DNA of 64,000 nt from Pyropia haitanensis (GCA_008729055.1 SDUX01000010.1:1875090-1939089), one strand, 5' to 3'. Positions 11,258 through 22,956 are shown, counted from the first letter of the stretch. Made by a program: numbers and translations. The notes: generated from the letters alone by a model not told the origin.

Positions 11258-12131
11258 CTGAGTGGGTCGTGGAAGCAGCGAGGGAGGCGGGTGGCGGAGG
11301 CAAGCAAGCCGCACAGACGGTGCGCAGCGCCAGTGGTTGGGGGCAACGGCGGACCCGCACACGGGCCCGTACAGCCGCTACGACGGCAAAAACGGTAGTG
11401 GCAGCGGCGGCGGCTGCAGGTGGGGGGACAACTGGTCAGCAGAGCAGTGGCCAGCAGAGCAGTGGCCAAGCGGTACCGCGCGCGCGAGCAGGCACAAGGC
11501 GAGAGTGAGGCGGGCGAGTAGGGGCGGGCCGCGGCCGAAAGCGCGGGGCTAGCTAGGGGAGAACAGGCAGCACGGTTAATGGCCCGGCTGCCAACCGGTG
11601 GTCGGGGGCGGTGGAGGAGCGGTGGTCGGCAGGTGGCCGGGTGTGGGGGGGAGGGGGGTGGACGTGCTCGGCGAGTGGGACCAAGTGGGGGAACGGCCGA
11701 TGCGCAGGTGGCGGCCGCGCTGGCAGTCGTCGGCAGGCGGGTGGCGCGGCTGACGGTGGCGTCCCTCCGTGCGTGCTCGCGTGGGAGGGCTGGACAAGGG
11801 CGGGGTGTAGGACGCACGGCCGGGGTACGGGCAGCGGCGTCGGCAATGGCGAGCGACACGAGGCGGGTGGGTGGCCAGTCGGGAGTGACGGCACTGACAA
11901 GAAGAACCAGCAACGGACGTCCTCGTCCGTGGTGGGAGGGGGTACGGAGGCAGGGGAGGGGACGCCTCCAAACCGGGTGGCAGTGGAAGGGGGCGTGGGT
12001 GGGTGGCCCACCACGCGCGCGCGCACAGGCAGTTGCTGTGGGGAGCTCGGCCTCGCACCCCACCGCGAGTGGGGGGTTGCAGGAGCGCGCGGCACGAGGC
12101 GGGCCAAGACTCACCCAATCGTCAGCTGCCC

Positions 12132-12290
12132 ATGAAAGCCCATCCAAAGCCTGGTTTGGATGGGACCTGGATGGGAACTGGATGGGCCTCAGAAGCCCCA
12201 TCGAAGCGCCTTTTCGATGAGCCTTCGATGGCATCTCGATGGGGACTCACTTGGATGGGCTCGATGGGGTTTCCCATCGAGCAAAAGACT
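12132..12290. repeat. GATGGG/CCCATC repeat cluster, copy A
   Basis: About ten copies of short words such as TCGATGGG, TGGATGGG and their complement CCCATCGA or CCCATCCA are packed in 160 bases. Forward and complementary words are interleaved, so the strand could fold on itself. The same vocabulary recurs 1.2 kb to the right. Confidence 0.65.
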
Positions 12291-13307
12291 CGAGAGAACT
12301 GGCCAACAGGCTATATTTATTGAGCTATCTCGAGCACAAATGTGACGTTTCCACGAAAAGACTGCTGTCTTTTCTTCTGCACGTGTCATTGGACTATAAA
12401 CCCTGCTGACAGCGTCTCATCAGCCAATAGACGGCGTGATTGAATCGAAAGACTGAAAAAAATAATCGTTCATGGACATGGCGATCTTGCGCCACCCGGT
12501 AACAACGATCGCCTTCGCAGTCAAACACCCGCTGGACACCCGCTCAATGAACCACTACACTACCACTCGCATTTATTTTCTCGAGAACGGTATGGCTGCT
12601 ACATGATATATACTCTCACCATACACTGCGATTGAAGTACCCGTTATTGTGTTGAGCGGCGTAGAAGTGCCGCGGTACGCTACGGCATGGTCGCTCTTTT
12701 GCTGATCCTGTTCAAAACTGTTGCTCCTGTCTTTCTGTGGAAGCGGCCCACGAAGTTGACTGTCGCTGTAACTCTGTCTTGCCGCGACCTCAGCCACATG
12801 TTCTATCGCTGTCTCTGTCAGTGCCTTTGGCGTACCAGATCTGACTCTGAGCATACTGATCGCACCAGAGAGACACCGAGTGCGCTGGAGCCTCTTTCTG
12901 GTAAAAGACAAGGAGCATGCATGGTGCCGAGAGCAGGCTTGTTCCATTCCAGGGCCCGAAGGACGAAGGAAGATCGTTTTCGCCCTGACGCCGACTCCGC
13001 GCGAAGGTGCGACTCCATGCGCGTTCGTCGCTTCTTACAAAACATGAAATCAATGAAACGTCCAATCGAGGTTCGTGACCTCAGCCTTTTCGCGCCGAGA
13101 GGCTCAGGGAGGTCCCCTGTGCGGACAACGGCGCGCCGCTGTCGCAACACATGTCATTGTTTGCTCCAACCTGGCTGGAAGTGGCCGTTGTTTCAACATT
13201 TCTGGAGGAGTCCTTGTGAGGTTGTTGATCCATCCAATCAGAGAGCGTCTAGCAGCGTGGATCTCGCGCCTCTTGCGGAGTCCCAAGACTGTTGCGGGGC
13301 ACGTGAG

Positions 13308-13485
13308 ACAAAAGCCCATCGAACGCTGTGTTCGCTTCGGGCCCGGCCCCGTCGAGAGTCCCATCCAAAGTGCGCTTTCGATGGGCTTTTGGATGGGCTG
13401 GAAACGCCCATCGAAACGGGCCTTCGATGGGCCGATGGGGGTGGATGGGGTTGGATGGGAACTCGATGGGGTTTAGGTGGGAACT
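13308..13485. repeat. GATGGG/CCCATC repeat cluster, copy B
   Basis: This resembles copy A: AAGCCCATCGAA, TCCCATCCAAAG, TTCGATGGGC, TTTGGATGGGC, and near the end TGGATGGGAACTCGATGGGG. The words are shared but the order differs, so it is a related degenerate cluster and not a simple direct duplicate. Confidence 0.65.
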
Positions 13486-14618
13486 GACGATGGCAGCCTG
13501 AGAGGGGTGGGCCGCCAGGTGAGGTTGTGGGGCCCCGCCTGCAACAAGGTGGACGGAAATATGCAGGCACGGGGGGTCGTGACGAGGCCCATGCGGCCTC
13601 TGGGTGGCGGGTGGAGGCCCGCGCGAGGAAGAGCTCGGCGAAATGAGGCCGTCAATACTGCATGCAAATTTAAGCAGCAACATATTCTGCGACCTGTACA
13701 GGCGTTGTGTTGGAGGTTCTGTTGCGTGGCCCCCCCCCCGCCCCTCACGCTCAAGCCAGCAAGGCCCACCGCATCGCGTGCCGCACGTGGCGATTCGAAT
13801 TGCACAGGCCGCACTTCTGGTCCACAGAGACGCAAAGAGATTCTGCACCGTACAGTCTGCTGACACGGGATCCTTTACCACCAATCTGACCAGAAGTGCG
13901 GTGTAGTGAGACTATTGCTCTAAACCCAAACAAGTACGTTGCGTTCTGCAGTCTCGGCCGCACCGCGAGATCGGGCTCGCACACTCCGCAGGCCGCACCT
14001 GTCTTGGTGCACCCTTTGTCTCCCGCGCAAACGTGCACAACACCCGTGCAGGCCCACATCAGTGAAACCGCAACCCCTTCGATTTTGCCATCGCCAGCGA
14101 CCCCCCCTCCGCAGCCCTCACTGCCACCCCCCCGGCTTCCCCTCCGCCCCCGACTGCGCGACAGGCGTGGACGGTGGTCCCCCACAGCCACCGCAGGTGC
14201 ATTCCACACCCGCCGCCACCGCCAGGGGCCCTATCCATCCATCCCCTCCCCTTCTCTCCATCTGCCCACCCCAAGCGCGTCCGCTTCCTCCTGTCGCAAC
14301 GCACCGTGCCATCCACACACCCCCCCCCCCATCTCCCCGCAACCTATCCCATTTCTCGAGCCACCACCGCGTATCCTTCTTGGCAGTCACCCCTCGCTCC
14401 GCGCCTCCTCTCCCCCCCCCACCACAACTCCTCTCCACATACACCCCGCCCCGTCGCGGCATGCGGGACTACCGACCGGCGAGGCGGTGCCGGTGGCCGC
14501 CCCTCCCCGCCGGCCCCGCCACCGCCGCCGCGACAGCCGACCGGGTGCCGCTGCCGCTGTCGCCGTCACGGCCGGCGACGGCCGCGGCGGCGGCCCGGGT
14601 ACGCCGCTGGGGTTCGCC

Positions 14619-16127
14619 ATGCGCGCCGCCCTTCCTTCCCCCCCCCACCCCCCCGCCCGGTGCCGACGCGCGCGCGGCCGACCAGCCGGGCGGCCCCTCC
14701 GCCACCATTCCCACCCCCCCTCCCGGGGCGGCGCCGCCGCCTACGCCGCCAGGCCGCGGCCGCAGCGTCTCCCCCCCGCCTCGCCCGTGCTGACGCTCAC
14801 CCTCCCGACCGCGTCCGACTCGTCGGCCGTCGCCGACGCGGCGGCCGCCGCCGCCGCCGCCGTCCGCGGCGGCCTGTCGGTCGCCCGCCGCAGCGGGGCG
14901 GTGTCCGCCGTCGCCGCTGACGCGGCGGGCGTCGAGGCCGCCGCGGCGGTCGCCGCCGCGGCGGCCGCCGCCAAGGCGGCGCGCGTAAAGGAGCAGCGGC
15001 AGGTGGCGGCGGCGGTGGCGGCGAGCGTGGCGGCCGCGGCGGTGGCGGAGAGGGAGGCGGTCGCAAGGGCGGCGGCGGCCGAGGCGGCGGCCGCCGCGCG
15101 CCCCTTCTTCCGTGTCCACCCGTCGGTGGTGGAGGGGGAGGGGGTGGCGGGGGGGTGGGAGCGGCGGGACGCCCTTCCCGTTTCCGAACCGCTCGACGGC
15201 CGGTACGCAGCGTCCGAGGCGGAGGCAGCGGCGGCGCCCGTGGCTGCGGCGTCGGTGGAGACGGCGGCAGCGCCAGCGTCGACGGCGGATGGGGTGGGGG
15301 GGGCGCCGCCCCTTGGCGTGGCACCTCGGTTGGTCACGGCGGCGCACCTCCCCTGGCCTGCTGTCAAGCGGCGGCCGCGGTCAGGCACATCGCCGCTGCG
15401 CGGCGGGGCGCACCACGCCACGGCCATAGGCGGCAAGACCGAGTGGCCAGACGAGAAGGCGGCGGTGCCCCCCGCCACCCCCCCCGCGGCAGGCCGCGGG
15501 CGCCGCTCCCACGGTGGCGGCGGCGAGCGGTGCCGGGTGCCCCAGGCGGGCTCCCCGGTGACCCCCCCACCGTCGCCCCGCCCTGATAACAGCGACGCCG
15601 GTGGCGGTGGCGGCGGCGGTGGCAGCGACAGCGGCTGGGGCGGCAGTGGCAGCGAGCACAACACGGACGCCGACCGCACTGGCGGCGGCGGCTGCGGGCG
15701 GCGCAAGCGGCCGCGACGGTTGTCCGCGGCGGCGGCGGCGGCGGCGGCGGCGCCGCCAACCTCCCCCCCGCCGCCCACCGGTCGGCGGCGCCGGCCGCGG
15801 GCGTCGGCCGCCCGCGGCCGGCCCACCGTGCGGGCGCTGGTCATCTCCCTCTCCACCGACGGCAGCGACGGCAGCGGCGGGGGCGGCGCTGATGGCGGGG
15901 AGGGCGGCAGCGGCGGAAGCAGGGGGGGTGGCGGCGGCGGTGGCGGCGGGGGCGGCGGCGGTGGTGGTGGCCCGGCCGCCCCGACACCGCCACCCCGCCG
16001 CGCGACGCGGTCGGGGTGGGCGTGGTCTTCTCAGGCACAGGCGTTTGTCGAGGTGACCGTGGAGGCGCCCAGGCCGGGAGGGACGGGGCGGAGCGCCGCT
16101 GCCAGCGGGGACCCGCCGCGACCGTAG
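14619..16127 (+). CDS. Low-complexity hypothetical protein
   Basis: I do not recognise this protein. From the ATG at 14619 it would have about 502 residues. It holds a long Ala-rich stretch with heptad-like charged residues (around 14940-15100, with AAKAARVKEQRQVAAAV), suggesting a helical or coiled segment; then a less repetitive part (FFRVHPSVVEGEGVAGGWER, and HLPWPAVKRRPRSG); then acidic and Gly-rich stretches, a basic GRRKRPRRLS that could be a nuclear signal, poly-Gly, and an end WAWSSQAQAFVEVTVEAP. The third positions are almost all G or C, as in the real genes nearby, and the frame is open throughout, which is the main support. A nuclear protein is possible but unproven. The N-terminal extension to 13896 is unlikely. 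Confidence 0.4.
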   Translation: MRAALPSPPHPPARCRRARGRPAGRPLRHHSHPPSRGGAAAYAARPRPQRLPPASPVLTLTLPTASDSSAVADAAAAAAAAVRGGLSVARRSGAVSAVAADAAGVEAAAAVAAAAAAAKAARVKEQRQVAAAVAASVAAAAVAEREAVARAAAAEAAAAARPFFRVHPSVVEGEGVAGGWERRDALPVSEPLDGRYAASEAEAAAAPVAAASVETAAAPASTADGVGGAPPLGVAPRLVTAAHLPWPAVKRRPRSGTSPLRGGAHHATAIGGKTEWPDEKAAVPPATPPAAGRGRRSHGGGGERCRVPQAGSPVTPPPSPRPDNSDAGGGGGGGGSDSGWGGSGSEHNTDADRTGGGGCGRRKRPRRLSAAAAAAAAAPPTSPPPPTGRRRRPRASAARGRPTVRALVISLSTDGSDGSGGGGADGGEGGSGGSRGGGGGGGGGGGGGGGGPAAPTPPPRRATRSGWAWSSQAQAFVEVTVEAPRPGGTGRSAAASGDPPRP

Positions 16128-16348
16128 CCGCCCCGACGACCCGCCGGGGCGCGTCTGTTCCGTGCGCGGCGGGTATGATTGTCTCGTGGCTCGGCTGCTG
16201 TTCCTCATCACTGCGACGCCGCCGCCCAGCCGCCCCGGGTCGTCCCGTCTGGGGCTATCGCAGCGTGGAAAAATAGGGGTCGCGGGCAGGGGGCGGCGGC
16301 GATTCCCGTGTCACACGCGGCCTCCCCCCTCCCCCCCCCCTCCCCCCC

Positions 16349-18961
16349 TCAGGCCGCCGCGGCGGCGCCCATCCGCCGCGGGTCGCTGACGCCCATGACG
16401 CGGCGGCCGGGCGCGTCCCCCCCCCGCACGACCGACGTGGCGACGAGGTTCACCCCCCCACCCCCCGGCCGCCCACCCCCCCCACCCGGTGGCCCGCGCC
16501 GCGCGCGTACACACACCAGCGGCCCCACCAGCCGCCGACGCCACCGCCCGTCGGGTCGAGGTAGCCGCCAACCACGTCACAGACGCCCGCGGCGGCGGCC
16601 TTGCGGCCAACGCCGCCGCCGCCGCTGCCGCCATGCCCGCCGCCGCCGCCGCCGCCGCCCGCGACCGCCTCCATCCCCAGCGCGCGCCCCCACACAGCCG
16701 GCACCACCCGCGGCGCGGCGACGGCGGCACCCACGCCCAGCCCGCCGTCAACCACCCCCACCAGCACGCCCAGCGTGGCGGCGGCGGCGGCGCCCCCCCC
16801 CCCCCACTGCCCAGCGCGGCGAGCGCCGCCGCCCCCCTCGACAGCACCACCGGCGCCGCGGGCGTCGCGGGCCGCCCGCCCGGCGTGAGCGCGTTGGCCG
16901 CCGCCGGCGGCGGCGCCGGCCGCGGCAGCCGCCGCGCAAACGAGCCGACCGCGGCGTTGAGGACGGCGCCGGTGGCGGCCGACGCGGCGGCGGCGCCCCA
17001 CGGCGGGCCGTGGTGCGTCGCGGTCACCGTCACGAGCGTGCCCGCCGCGTCCAGGGCGGCCACGTGCGTCGCCGCCGCGGCGGTGGCGGGGTGGTCCGCC
17101 GCGGCAAACGCGCCGCGGCTGCCGCCGCCGCCGCCGCCGACGCGGCCGTGCGCCCGGGCTGACGACGCGGCGGCGGCGGCGGCGGCGGTGGCGGCCGCCG
17201 CCGCCGCCGCCTCTGCCCGCAGCTCCTCCCCCGCGTCGACGGTCTGGCGGCGGCCGCCCGGCGTGTAGGTGCGGCCGCCGTGGGTGCGGCGGCCGTCGAG
17301 CCGCCGCCGGCGGGCGGCCGCCCACGCCGGGTCGCCCGCCGCCGCGACCGCCGCGGCGGCGGCCGCCGCGCCAGCCGGCGCGCCGCCCACGACCGCGCGC
17401 AGGCCGAGGCCGTACTTGGTCGCCTCCACCACCCGCTGCCGCGCGTCGTTGTGGGTGCCGCCCACCCCTTTTACGCCGTCGAGGATGGCCAGCGCGGCGC
17501 CGACGGCGAGGCCACCCGACACGGGCGGCGGCGCGGTCTCCACCGTCAGGCCGCGGTAGGAAAAGGACAGCGGGGGCGGAGTGGCCACCTTGTACGCCGC
17601 CATGTCCGCGGCGGTGAGGGTGCCGCCCGCGGCGGCCACGTCGGCAAGGAACGCCGCGCGGAGGGGCGTGTCCTCGTACAGCGCGGCCGGGTTGGCCGCC
17701 AGCTGCCGCAGCGTCGCCGCGAGCGCCGGCTGCCGCAGCCGCTCCCCCGCCGACAGCACCACCCGCCCGGGCGCGTCGTCGGTGGTGTCCCCCCCCGCCG
17801 CGGCGGCCGACCCGTTGGCCGCCCCCGCCGCCCGCCCCGACACGACCACGCGGCGGGTGCCAATCGACGCGGCCGCCTCCTGCTTTTTCGACAGCGTCGG
17901 GCGGGTAAAGAGGGCGGCGAGGGTCGGGCTCGTCTCGACGCCCACGCCCGCCCGCGCCTCGCCCCCAACCCCCTCGGCGGTCGCGGCGAGCACCGCGGCG
18001 AGCATTGGCGACACGGCCGAGCCGTCGGCGAGGCCCGCCGCGACGCCGACCAGCGCCGCCCACGGCAGCCGCCCGTGCGCGGCGTGCGCGGCGGCGAGCG
18101 CGGCGACCGCCCCCGGCACGCCCACCAGCGCCCCCGCCGCCGACGCGTTGGCGCCGGGCGCGCTGTTCAGGGCGGCGCCATCCACCGCCGCGGGCGCCGC
18201 GCATAGGCCCTCGTACACGTACGTGCGGGGCGGCGTGGCCGCCGTCGCCGTCGCCCCAGACGCGGCCGCCCGCACGCTGGCCGTGGCGTTGGCCCCCGCC
18301 GCGGCAGCGGCGGCGGCGGCAGCGTCCGCCCCAGTCCCCGCGGTGCCATTGACGCGGACGAGGAGGACGGCCCCCCCCCCCACTCCCCCCGCGTACCCCC
18401 CCAGCACCCCCTGGCACAGCACCGCCACCACCGCCGCGTCCACCGCGTTGCCCCGTGGGGGCCCGCCCGTCTGGTCCCCCCCCCCGTCCCCCTTCTTCTC
18501 CCCCCCCCCCCCCCTCCCCCCCCGGCGGCGTCAGCGGCGGCAGTGGCGCGGGAAGAGAAGCGCCCCCCCCCCCCCCCGACCCCCCCCGCGCCCTCCACCC
18601 CCTCCTCCATCACCGCCAGCGCGGCGGCGGAGCACACCCCATCGTCCGCCGCGACGGCCGCCCGGGTGCCCGTCACGAGGGTGGTGCCCGCCTCGGGGGC
18701 GGGCGCCGCGCCCGGCGGCGGCGCAACGACCGGTGACAGCCGGCCGAGCGCCCACGGCAGGGAGAGGACGGTCGCGGCGAGGAGGCAAAAGCCGAGCAGC
18801 GTCGCCGCCGAGTGGGCGGTGGGGGGGGGGGGGGGGGCGCCGCGGCCGCCGTGGCGGGCGCTGCCGCGGGGGGGAGGGGGGGGGGGGACTAGCGCGAGCA
18901 CCTCCTCGTCGTCTTCGGTGTTGGGGGGGGCGGGGGGGGGGCGGGGGGGAGGGGGTGCCAT
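16349..18961 (-). CDS. Gamma-glutamyltransferase homologue, probably lacking the catalytic threonine
   Basis: Gamma-glutamyltransferases cleave glutathione outside the cell or in vacuoles and cut themselves at a conserved Thr. The protein starts at 18961 (MAPPPPRPPP), has an acidic N-tail and a signal anchor (LLGFCLLAATVLSLPWALG), then the large-subunit pattern TRAAVAADDGVCSAAALAVM, NAVDAAVVAVLCQGVLGGYA, VPGAVAALAAAHAAHGRLPW. The small-subunit region is recognisable: THVAALDAAGTLVTVTATHH, TGAVLNAAVGSF, LVGVVDGGLGVGAAVAAPR, and an end GVSDPRR. At the position of the nucleophile, two residues before the conserved His, there is Ala; and the Arg of the RExAP motif is Leu (GLCAAP). Frame changes occur at C runs near 18480-18520, 16795-16806 and 16465-16500. 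About 870 residues with large Ala/Gly insertions. Activity is doubtful. Confidence 0.8.
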
Positions 18962-19411
18962 GACCAGCCGGAGGCAACAAGCCGGGAGGAAGGAAAAAAA
19001 AAAAGAGTGGAGGGGGAGGACAGATGGGGGTGGGAGAAAGGGTGAGAGGGGGGGCAGGGGCGAGCAGGGGCGGAGGGGGAAGGGAGGGGGGGGGCGGGAG
19101 GACAGCAGCTGTAGCGTCAGCAAGCGGAGAGGGGGTGGGACGCGTGCAAGCGCTCGGCCTGTCGTGGTGCTGACGCGGGGTCCTTGCCACGTGTAAAAAG
19201 TTCCGGTACTTTTTGTATTTTTGCTGATCCCCTTTCCGTGGCGGGGGACCAACGCAGATCCGGCGGGCGCACTCGGCGCCAACGTGCGCTCCCGGCAGTG
19301 CCTGTGTCTGACGACCGCCCTCCCCTCGCGCGCATCGCCTCCGCCTCGGCATCGTCCTCCTTCACCCCCCTCCCGCCCCCGCACGCGGCCCGCAGCGTGG
19401 GGGCCTCCAGC
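18962..19411. other. Divergent promoter region, GGT homologue and HEAT-repeat gene
   Basis: Starts of two genes point away from this 450-base interval. It has G-rich tracts near 19020-19090 and a small T-rich patch (19195-19225), but I can name no specific element. Confidence 0.45.
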
Positions 19412-20744
19412 ATGGCAGCCCGCAACACGGCGGCCCACCTGTGGGTTGCCACCCCCGTCGCGTTTCTTCTTCCCCCCGCCTTCCCAGCGGCGGCGGCGGG
19501 CGGCCGGCGGCGGCCCTGCGACGGCGGCGGCGGCCACCCCTTCCGCTCCCCCAGAGGGAGGCGGGCGGCGGCGGCGGCGGCGGCAGCCGCGGTGGCGTCC
19601 TCTTCCCCTTGGCGCCTCCTTCCCCGTTGCGGCGCGCCGCCACCCCCCCCTCCCGGCGGCGCCGACGCCGACGGCGGCGACGGCGGCGGTGGCGGCGGCG
19701 GTGGCGACGGCACCCCCCCCGACGCCCCCCGCACGCTGGCCATGGCGCAGTCGCTGCTGGGCAAAGGCACCAAGGCCGCCGCGCAGCGGGCGCTGCTGCT
19801 GACGCGGTCGCTGCCGCCGGCGGCGGCGCTCGAGGTGCTCGGCGCGGCGCTCGACGGCAGTAGTAACGAGTTTATCCGCGCCACCGCGGCGGTGCAGCTG
19901 GGCCAGCTGTGGCCGCCCGCCGACCCGCCGGGCGGGTTGCCACCACCACCACCACCGCCGCCGCCGCCGTCAGCAGCGGCCCCCGACGGGCCACCAGAGG
20001 TGGCGGCGCAAGGCCCCCCGTCGTCGTCCTCGTCGGCGGCGCCGCCGCCACCACCGCCGTCGGTGGTGCCCGTCATGGCCGCCGCGACCGCCCGGCTGAC
20101 GTCACTCCTCGCGACCGCCCCCGAGGTGGGCGTCCGCTCCGCGGCCGCCGCGGGCCTCGGCTACCTCCCCCCCACCTTCCCGCCCGCCACCGCCGACGGC
20201 GTACCCGCGCTGCTGCGGTCGCTCGTCGAGGACGCGGACTGGCAGGTGCACTTCTCGGCGCTCGTCTCGCTCGGCACCCTCCGCGCGGCGGGCGACGCGC
20301 CCGCCGTCGTCGCGTCGTACCTCGCCCACCCAAACGACCTGCTCGTGCAGGCCGCGGTGGGCGCGCTGGGGGATATGGCCGACCCGGCCGCCCTCGGCGC
20401 GCTCCTCCGCCTCGTCACCGCGGAGGACGTGATGGTGCGGCAGCGGCTGGCCGACGCGCTGGGCAAGTTTGGGGCGGCGGCGGGGGCGGCGGCGGGGGGG
20501 GGGGGGACGCCCCGCCCGCCGTGCCGCCCGAGCTCGCCGCCGCCCTCGTCACCCTGGGGGGGGACCCGAGCCGCGCGGTGCGCGAGGCGGCCGCGTACAG
20601 CGCCAATGCGCTGGGCGTGCCGCTGGGCGGCAAGCGCGACCGCCTGGAGCGGACCTTTCGGATGGACACGGCCGTCGACGGCGGTGGCGATGCGGGAGAA
20701 GGGGGCGCCGCGGCGGTGGACGAGGGGGGGGGGCCGGGGCGTGA
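19412..20744 (+). CDS. HEAT-repeat (PBS lyase/NblB-like) protein, likely plastid
   Basis: The N-terminus from the ATG at 19412 (MAARNTAAHLWVATPVAFLL) is rich in Ala and Arg and low in acids, like a plastid transit peptide. After a Gly/Asp linker comes TLAMAQSLLGKGTKAAAQRA and then at least four HEAT repeats, for example DADWQVHFSALVSLGTLRAA, NDLLVQAAVGALGDMADP and EDVMVRQRLADALGKFG. Such repeats are shared by cyanobacterial phycobilin lyases (CpcE), NblB of phycobilisome turnover and related plant plastid proteins; a red alga has phycobilisomes, so a role there is plausible but not shown. A Pro-rich insert (about 19945-20075) splits the first and second repeats. The frame changes at the G10 run near 20495 and continues REAAAYSANALGVPLGG; the exact stop is uncertain (20744, 20818 or 20889). 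No partner CpcF-like gene is next to it. Confidence 0.65.
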
Positions 20745-20889
20745 GCTTGGGGTGTGGCGTGCCGGCCGCTGTGGTGTGGTGGGTTGCGGGGGTACGCCGT
20801 GGGGAGGGCGAGACGTGACCGTGGCGGGCGGCGCCCGCCGGAGCTCCGTGGGACATGCTTGGCGGCCATGCTCGTTGGCGGTGCAGTAG

Positions 20890-21393
20890 CGGTCTCTGCC
20901 AGGACAGGGGGTCTGGGCGGTTGCATCTCGATCCGTTTTGGTGTGTGGGGATGTGTCTTGGCGCGGTGGATGCCGCCACAGACGACACGAGGGGCCTCCC
21001 GCACGAAATCACGACACGGGTTCCATAAACCGTGCTTTCGCAGCAACAATGAAATTGATGGGCAGCCAGTTTTGCCTTTTCAATGCACAGCCGCACCTCT
21101 GGAGAGACGTCTCTCGTTCTGTAGTCGCGCTGCAGCAGAATCAAATCCGCCTCCACGCCTCCCGACGTACACGTCGCCACTGTTTCCTTCCTCACCACCG
21201 GACATGACTGCATGTGTGAGCCCCAGCCCGCCTGCCATCACAGCGCCGACCGCTTCCAGCAGCTGTATCGGGGAAGCAGTATCGAGGGTTCTGGCGAGAG
21301 TGCCCCGGGCCTGGTGGTGTCGCCTCCCCGCGAGGCGGCCCGCGGGCATCCTTGATCGGCCTCGGCCCCCCCCACTCTCCTACCCCAGGCTGC
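20890..21393. other. Intergenic region, convergent genes
   Basis: Between the 3' ends of the HEAT-repeat and GST-like genes. No gene is recognised; composition is moderately G+C rich. Confidence 0.5.
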
Positions 21394-22346
21394 CTACTTG
21401 CCCCCCCCCTCCGCCACCCCGAGACTATCGTCGGCAAAGTGGGCGGCAAGGATGGCCTCCCGCCACGCCAGCACCGTGTCGAGGCCCGCCCCAAACGTCG
21501 CCGCGTCCGCGGCGACCGCCTTGAGCGCCTTGACCCCCGCCAGCGGCGCGTCGTCGAGGACGCGCCCGCCCAGCGCCCGCACCACCCCCGTCGCGATGAC
21601 CATGGCAATGTCCGCGTAGCTAAACGCGCCGCCCACCAGGTACACGCAGGCGCCACCCACGGCGTCCCGCCCGCCGCCGCCGCCACCGCCGCCGCCACCA
21701 CCACCACCACCACCACCGCCGCGCGACACCACCGCGGCCAGGCGGTCCAGGTGCGCACGCGCGGTGGCGCGGTCCACCTCGGGCGGGTACTTGGCGACCA
21801 TGCCCGCCGCCGCGCGGGCCGCCACCCACCGCAGGACGGGACCAGGCAGGTACGTCCGCAGGGCGGCCGGCAGCGCGCCCGCCATGGCGGCGGCGCCCTC
21901 GGGGCTCGACGCGGCGGCGGTCATGACCGCGGCGCGCCCATACGACAGCACCTCCTGGGCGGTGGTGGCCCACGCAGCGACCTCATCCACCCCCCCCGGC
22001 GGAACAGGAGGAAACAGCACGGGCGGGGGGGGACCCCGCCGCCACCGGCGGCCGCGGCCGCTGCCGCCGCGGCGGCGGCCTGGCCTTGCGCGTAGCGCGC
22101 GATCGCCTCGGCGCCGCGGATGGCGCCGCCGCCCGCGGCGGCCCTGCGGAAGAGCACCGGCACGGAGATGGGCCCCGACGGGAAGCCCAGGCGCCAGCGG
22201 AGGAGGAGCTCGCCGGGCCCGCCCAGCGCGTAGGGCGTAAACGTGACCGGGTGGCCGAGGGTGGCGAGCGCCCAGCGGGCGTGGAGGGACCAGGGGGACA
22301 GGCCCAGGTGGACGAGCTCGTCGTGGGGGGGGGGCGCGGCCGCCAT
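21394..22346 (-). CDS. Glutathione S-transferase-like protein
   Basis: The N-terminal 90 residues from the ATG at 22346 look like a thioredoxin-fold GST N-domain: LVHLGLSPWSLHARWALATL, with SPWS at the active-site loop, then ISVPVLF (the cis-Pro strand) and RGAEAIARYA, which is the usual E-S/A-x-x-I-x-x-Y-like position. After a C run near 22026 the frame changes and an all-helical C-domain follows: PPEVDRATARAHLDRLAAVV, then AFSYADIAMVIATGVVRALG, the family's N-capping helix region. A Gly run of about 17 residues sits between helices. It ends LGVAEGGGK. About 317 residues, longer than the usual 210-240 because of insertions. The substrate cannot be told; it may bind glutathione or be a non-catalytic relative. 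Diverges from NDUFS6. Confidence 0.65.
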
Positions 22347-22956
22347 TGTCACCGACGCGCGGGGTAGCTGCGGCGGCCGCTGGTGGCGCGGACCACGGAG
22401 TGCGTTGATGGGGAGGGGTGCCGTCGGGGGGTCGAGGCAGGTCAGGACCCGCCCTGCTGCCTTTTATCCGCAACGGACAACGACCGCGGCGGTCACAGAC
22501 CTGCCAGGCGGGTCCAACCAGGCCCCCAAACCCGGCGGGAGCACCGCGTGGGCGCGCCGTCGACGACATCCAAACGACATCCGCAGACCATCGTGTGGCC
22601 GCGGCGGTTGGTCGCGGGGTCGTTGAACCGTGTGGGGCGAAGCAGGACGTCCTGCGGTCTCGACAATCGCGCTTGAAAAGTCAAACCTGAGCTGGACGTT
22701 TAAAATTCCCTCGAAAAGGGTCGATCCTCCGCGCCACGTTGTGTGCCTCGCCCGAGTCTGCGCCGCCCAAGGCAAGAGCGTCGCCAACGACTGCCTTCCT
22801 CCCCACCTCACCTTCCATTCCCTCCCCTCCCCCGAGAGAGCGGACGTTTATCTACCTCACCATCTTCCGTCCTCCACGTGCGCTTCTTGTTCCCGCTTCC
22901 CCACCCGGTTACCTTTTGCCCCCCTCCTTCTTTGTGCCGTTCCCTCCGCGGTTGCC
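22347..22956. other. Divergent promoter region, GST-like and NDUFS6 genes
   Basis: Two gene starts point away from this 610-base interval. The right half is pyrimidine-rich, as expected of the NDUFS6 leader. No gene is supported. Confidence 0.5.

Larger units (their letters stand above)
11258..14618. other. Long intergenic block with two GATGGG-rich repeat clusters
   Basis: No complete gene is supported. The 11.3-12.1 kb part is G+C rich and may hold upstream exons of the CXXC segment. From 12300 to 13300 the base composition is near neutral, with CCAAT-like sequence near 12420. Two related repeat clusters lie at about 12132-12290 and 13308-13485. The 14.0-14.6 kb part is C rich and probably the leader of the hypothetical gene that follows. 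Confidence 0.5.

Noticed and set aside
13896..14618. N-terminal extension of the low-complexity hypothetical protein
   Set aside because: This part is Pro- and His-rich with C runs and lacks the G/C third-position bias of the part after the ATG at 14619.
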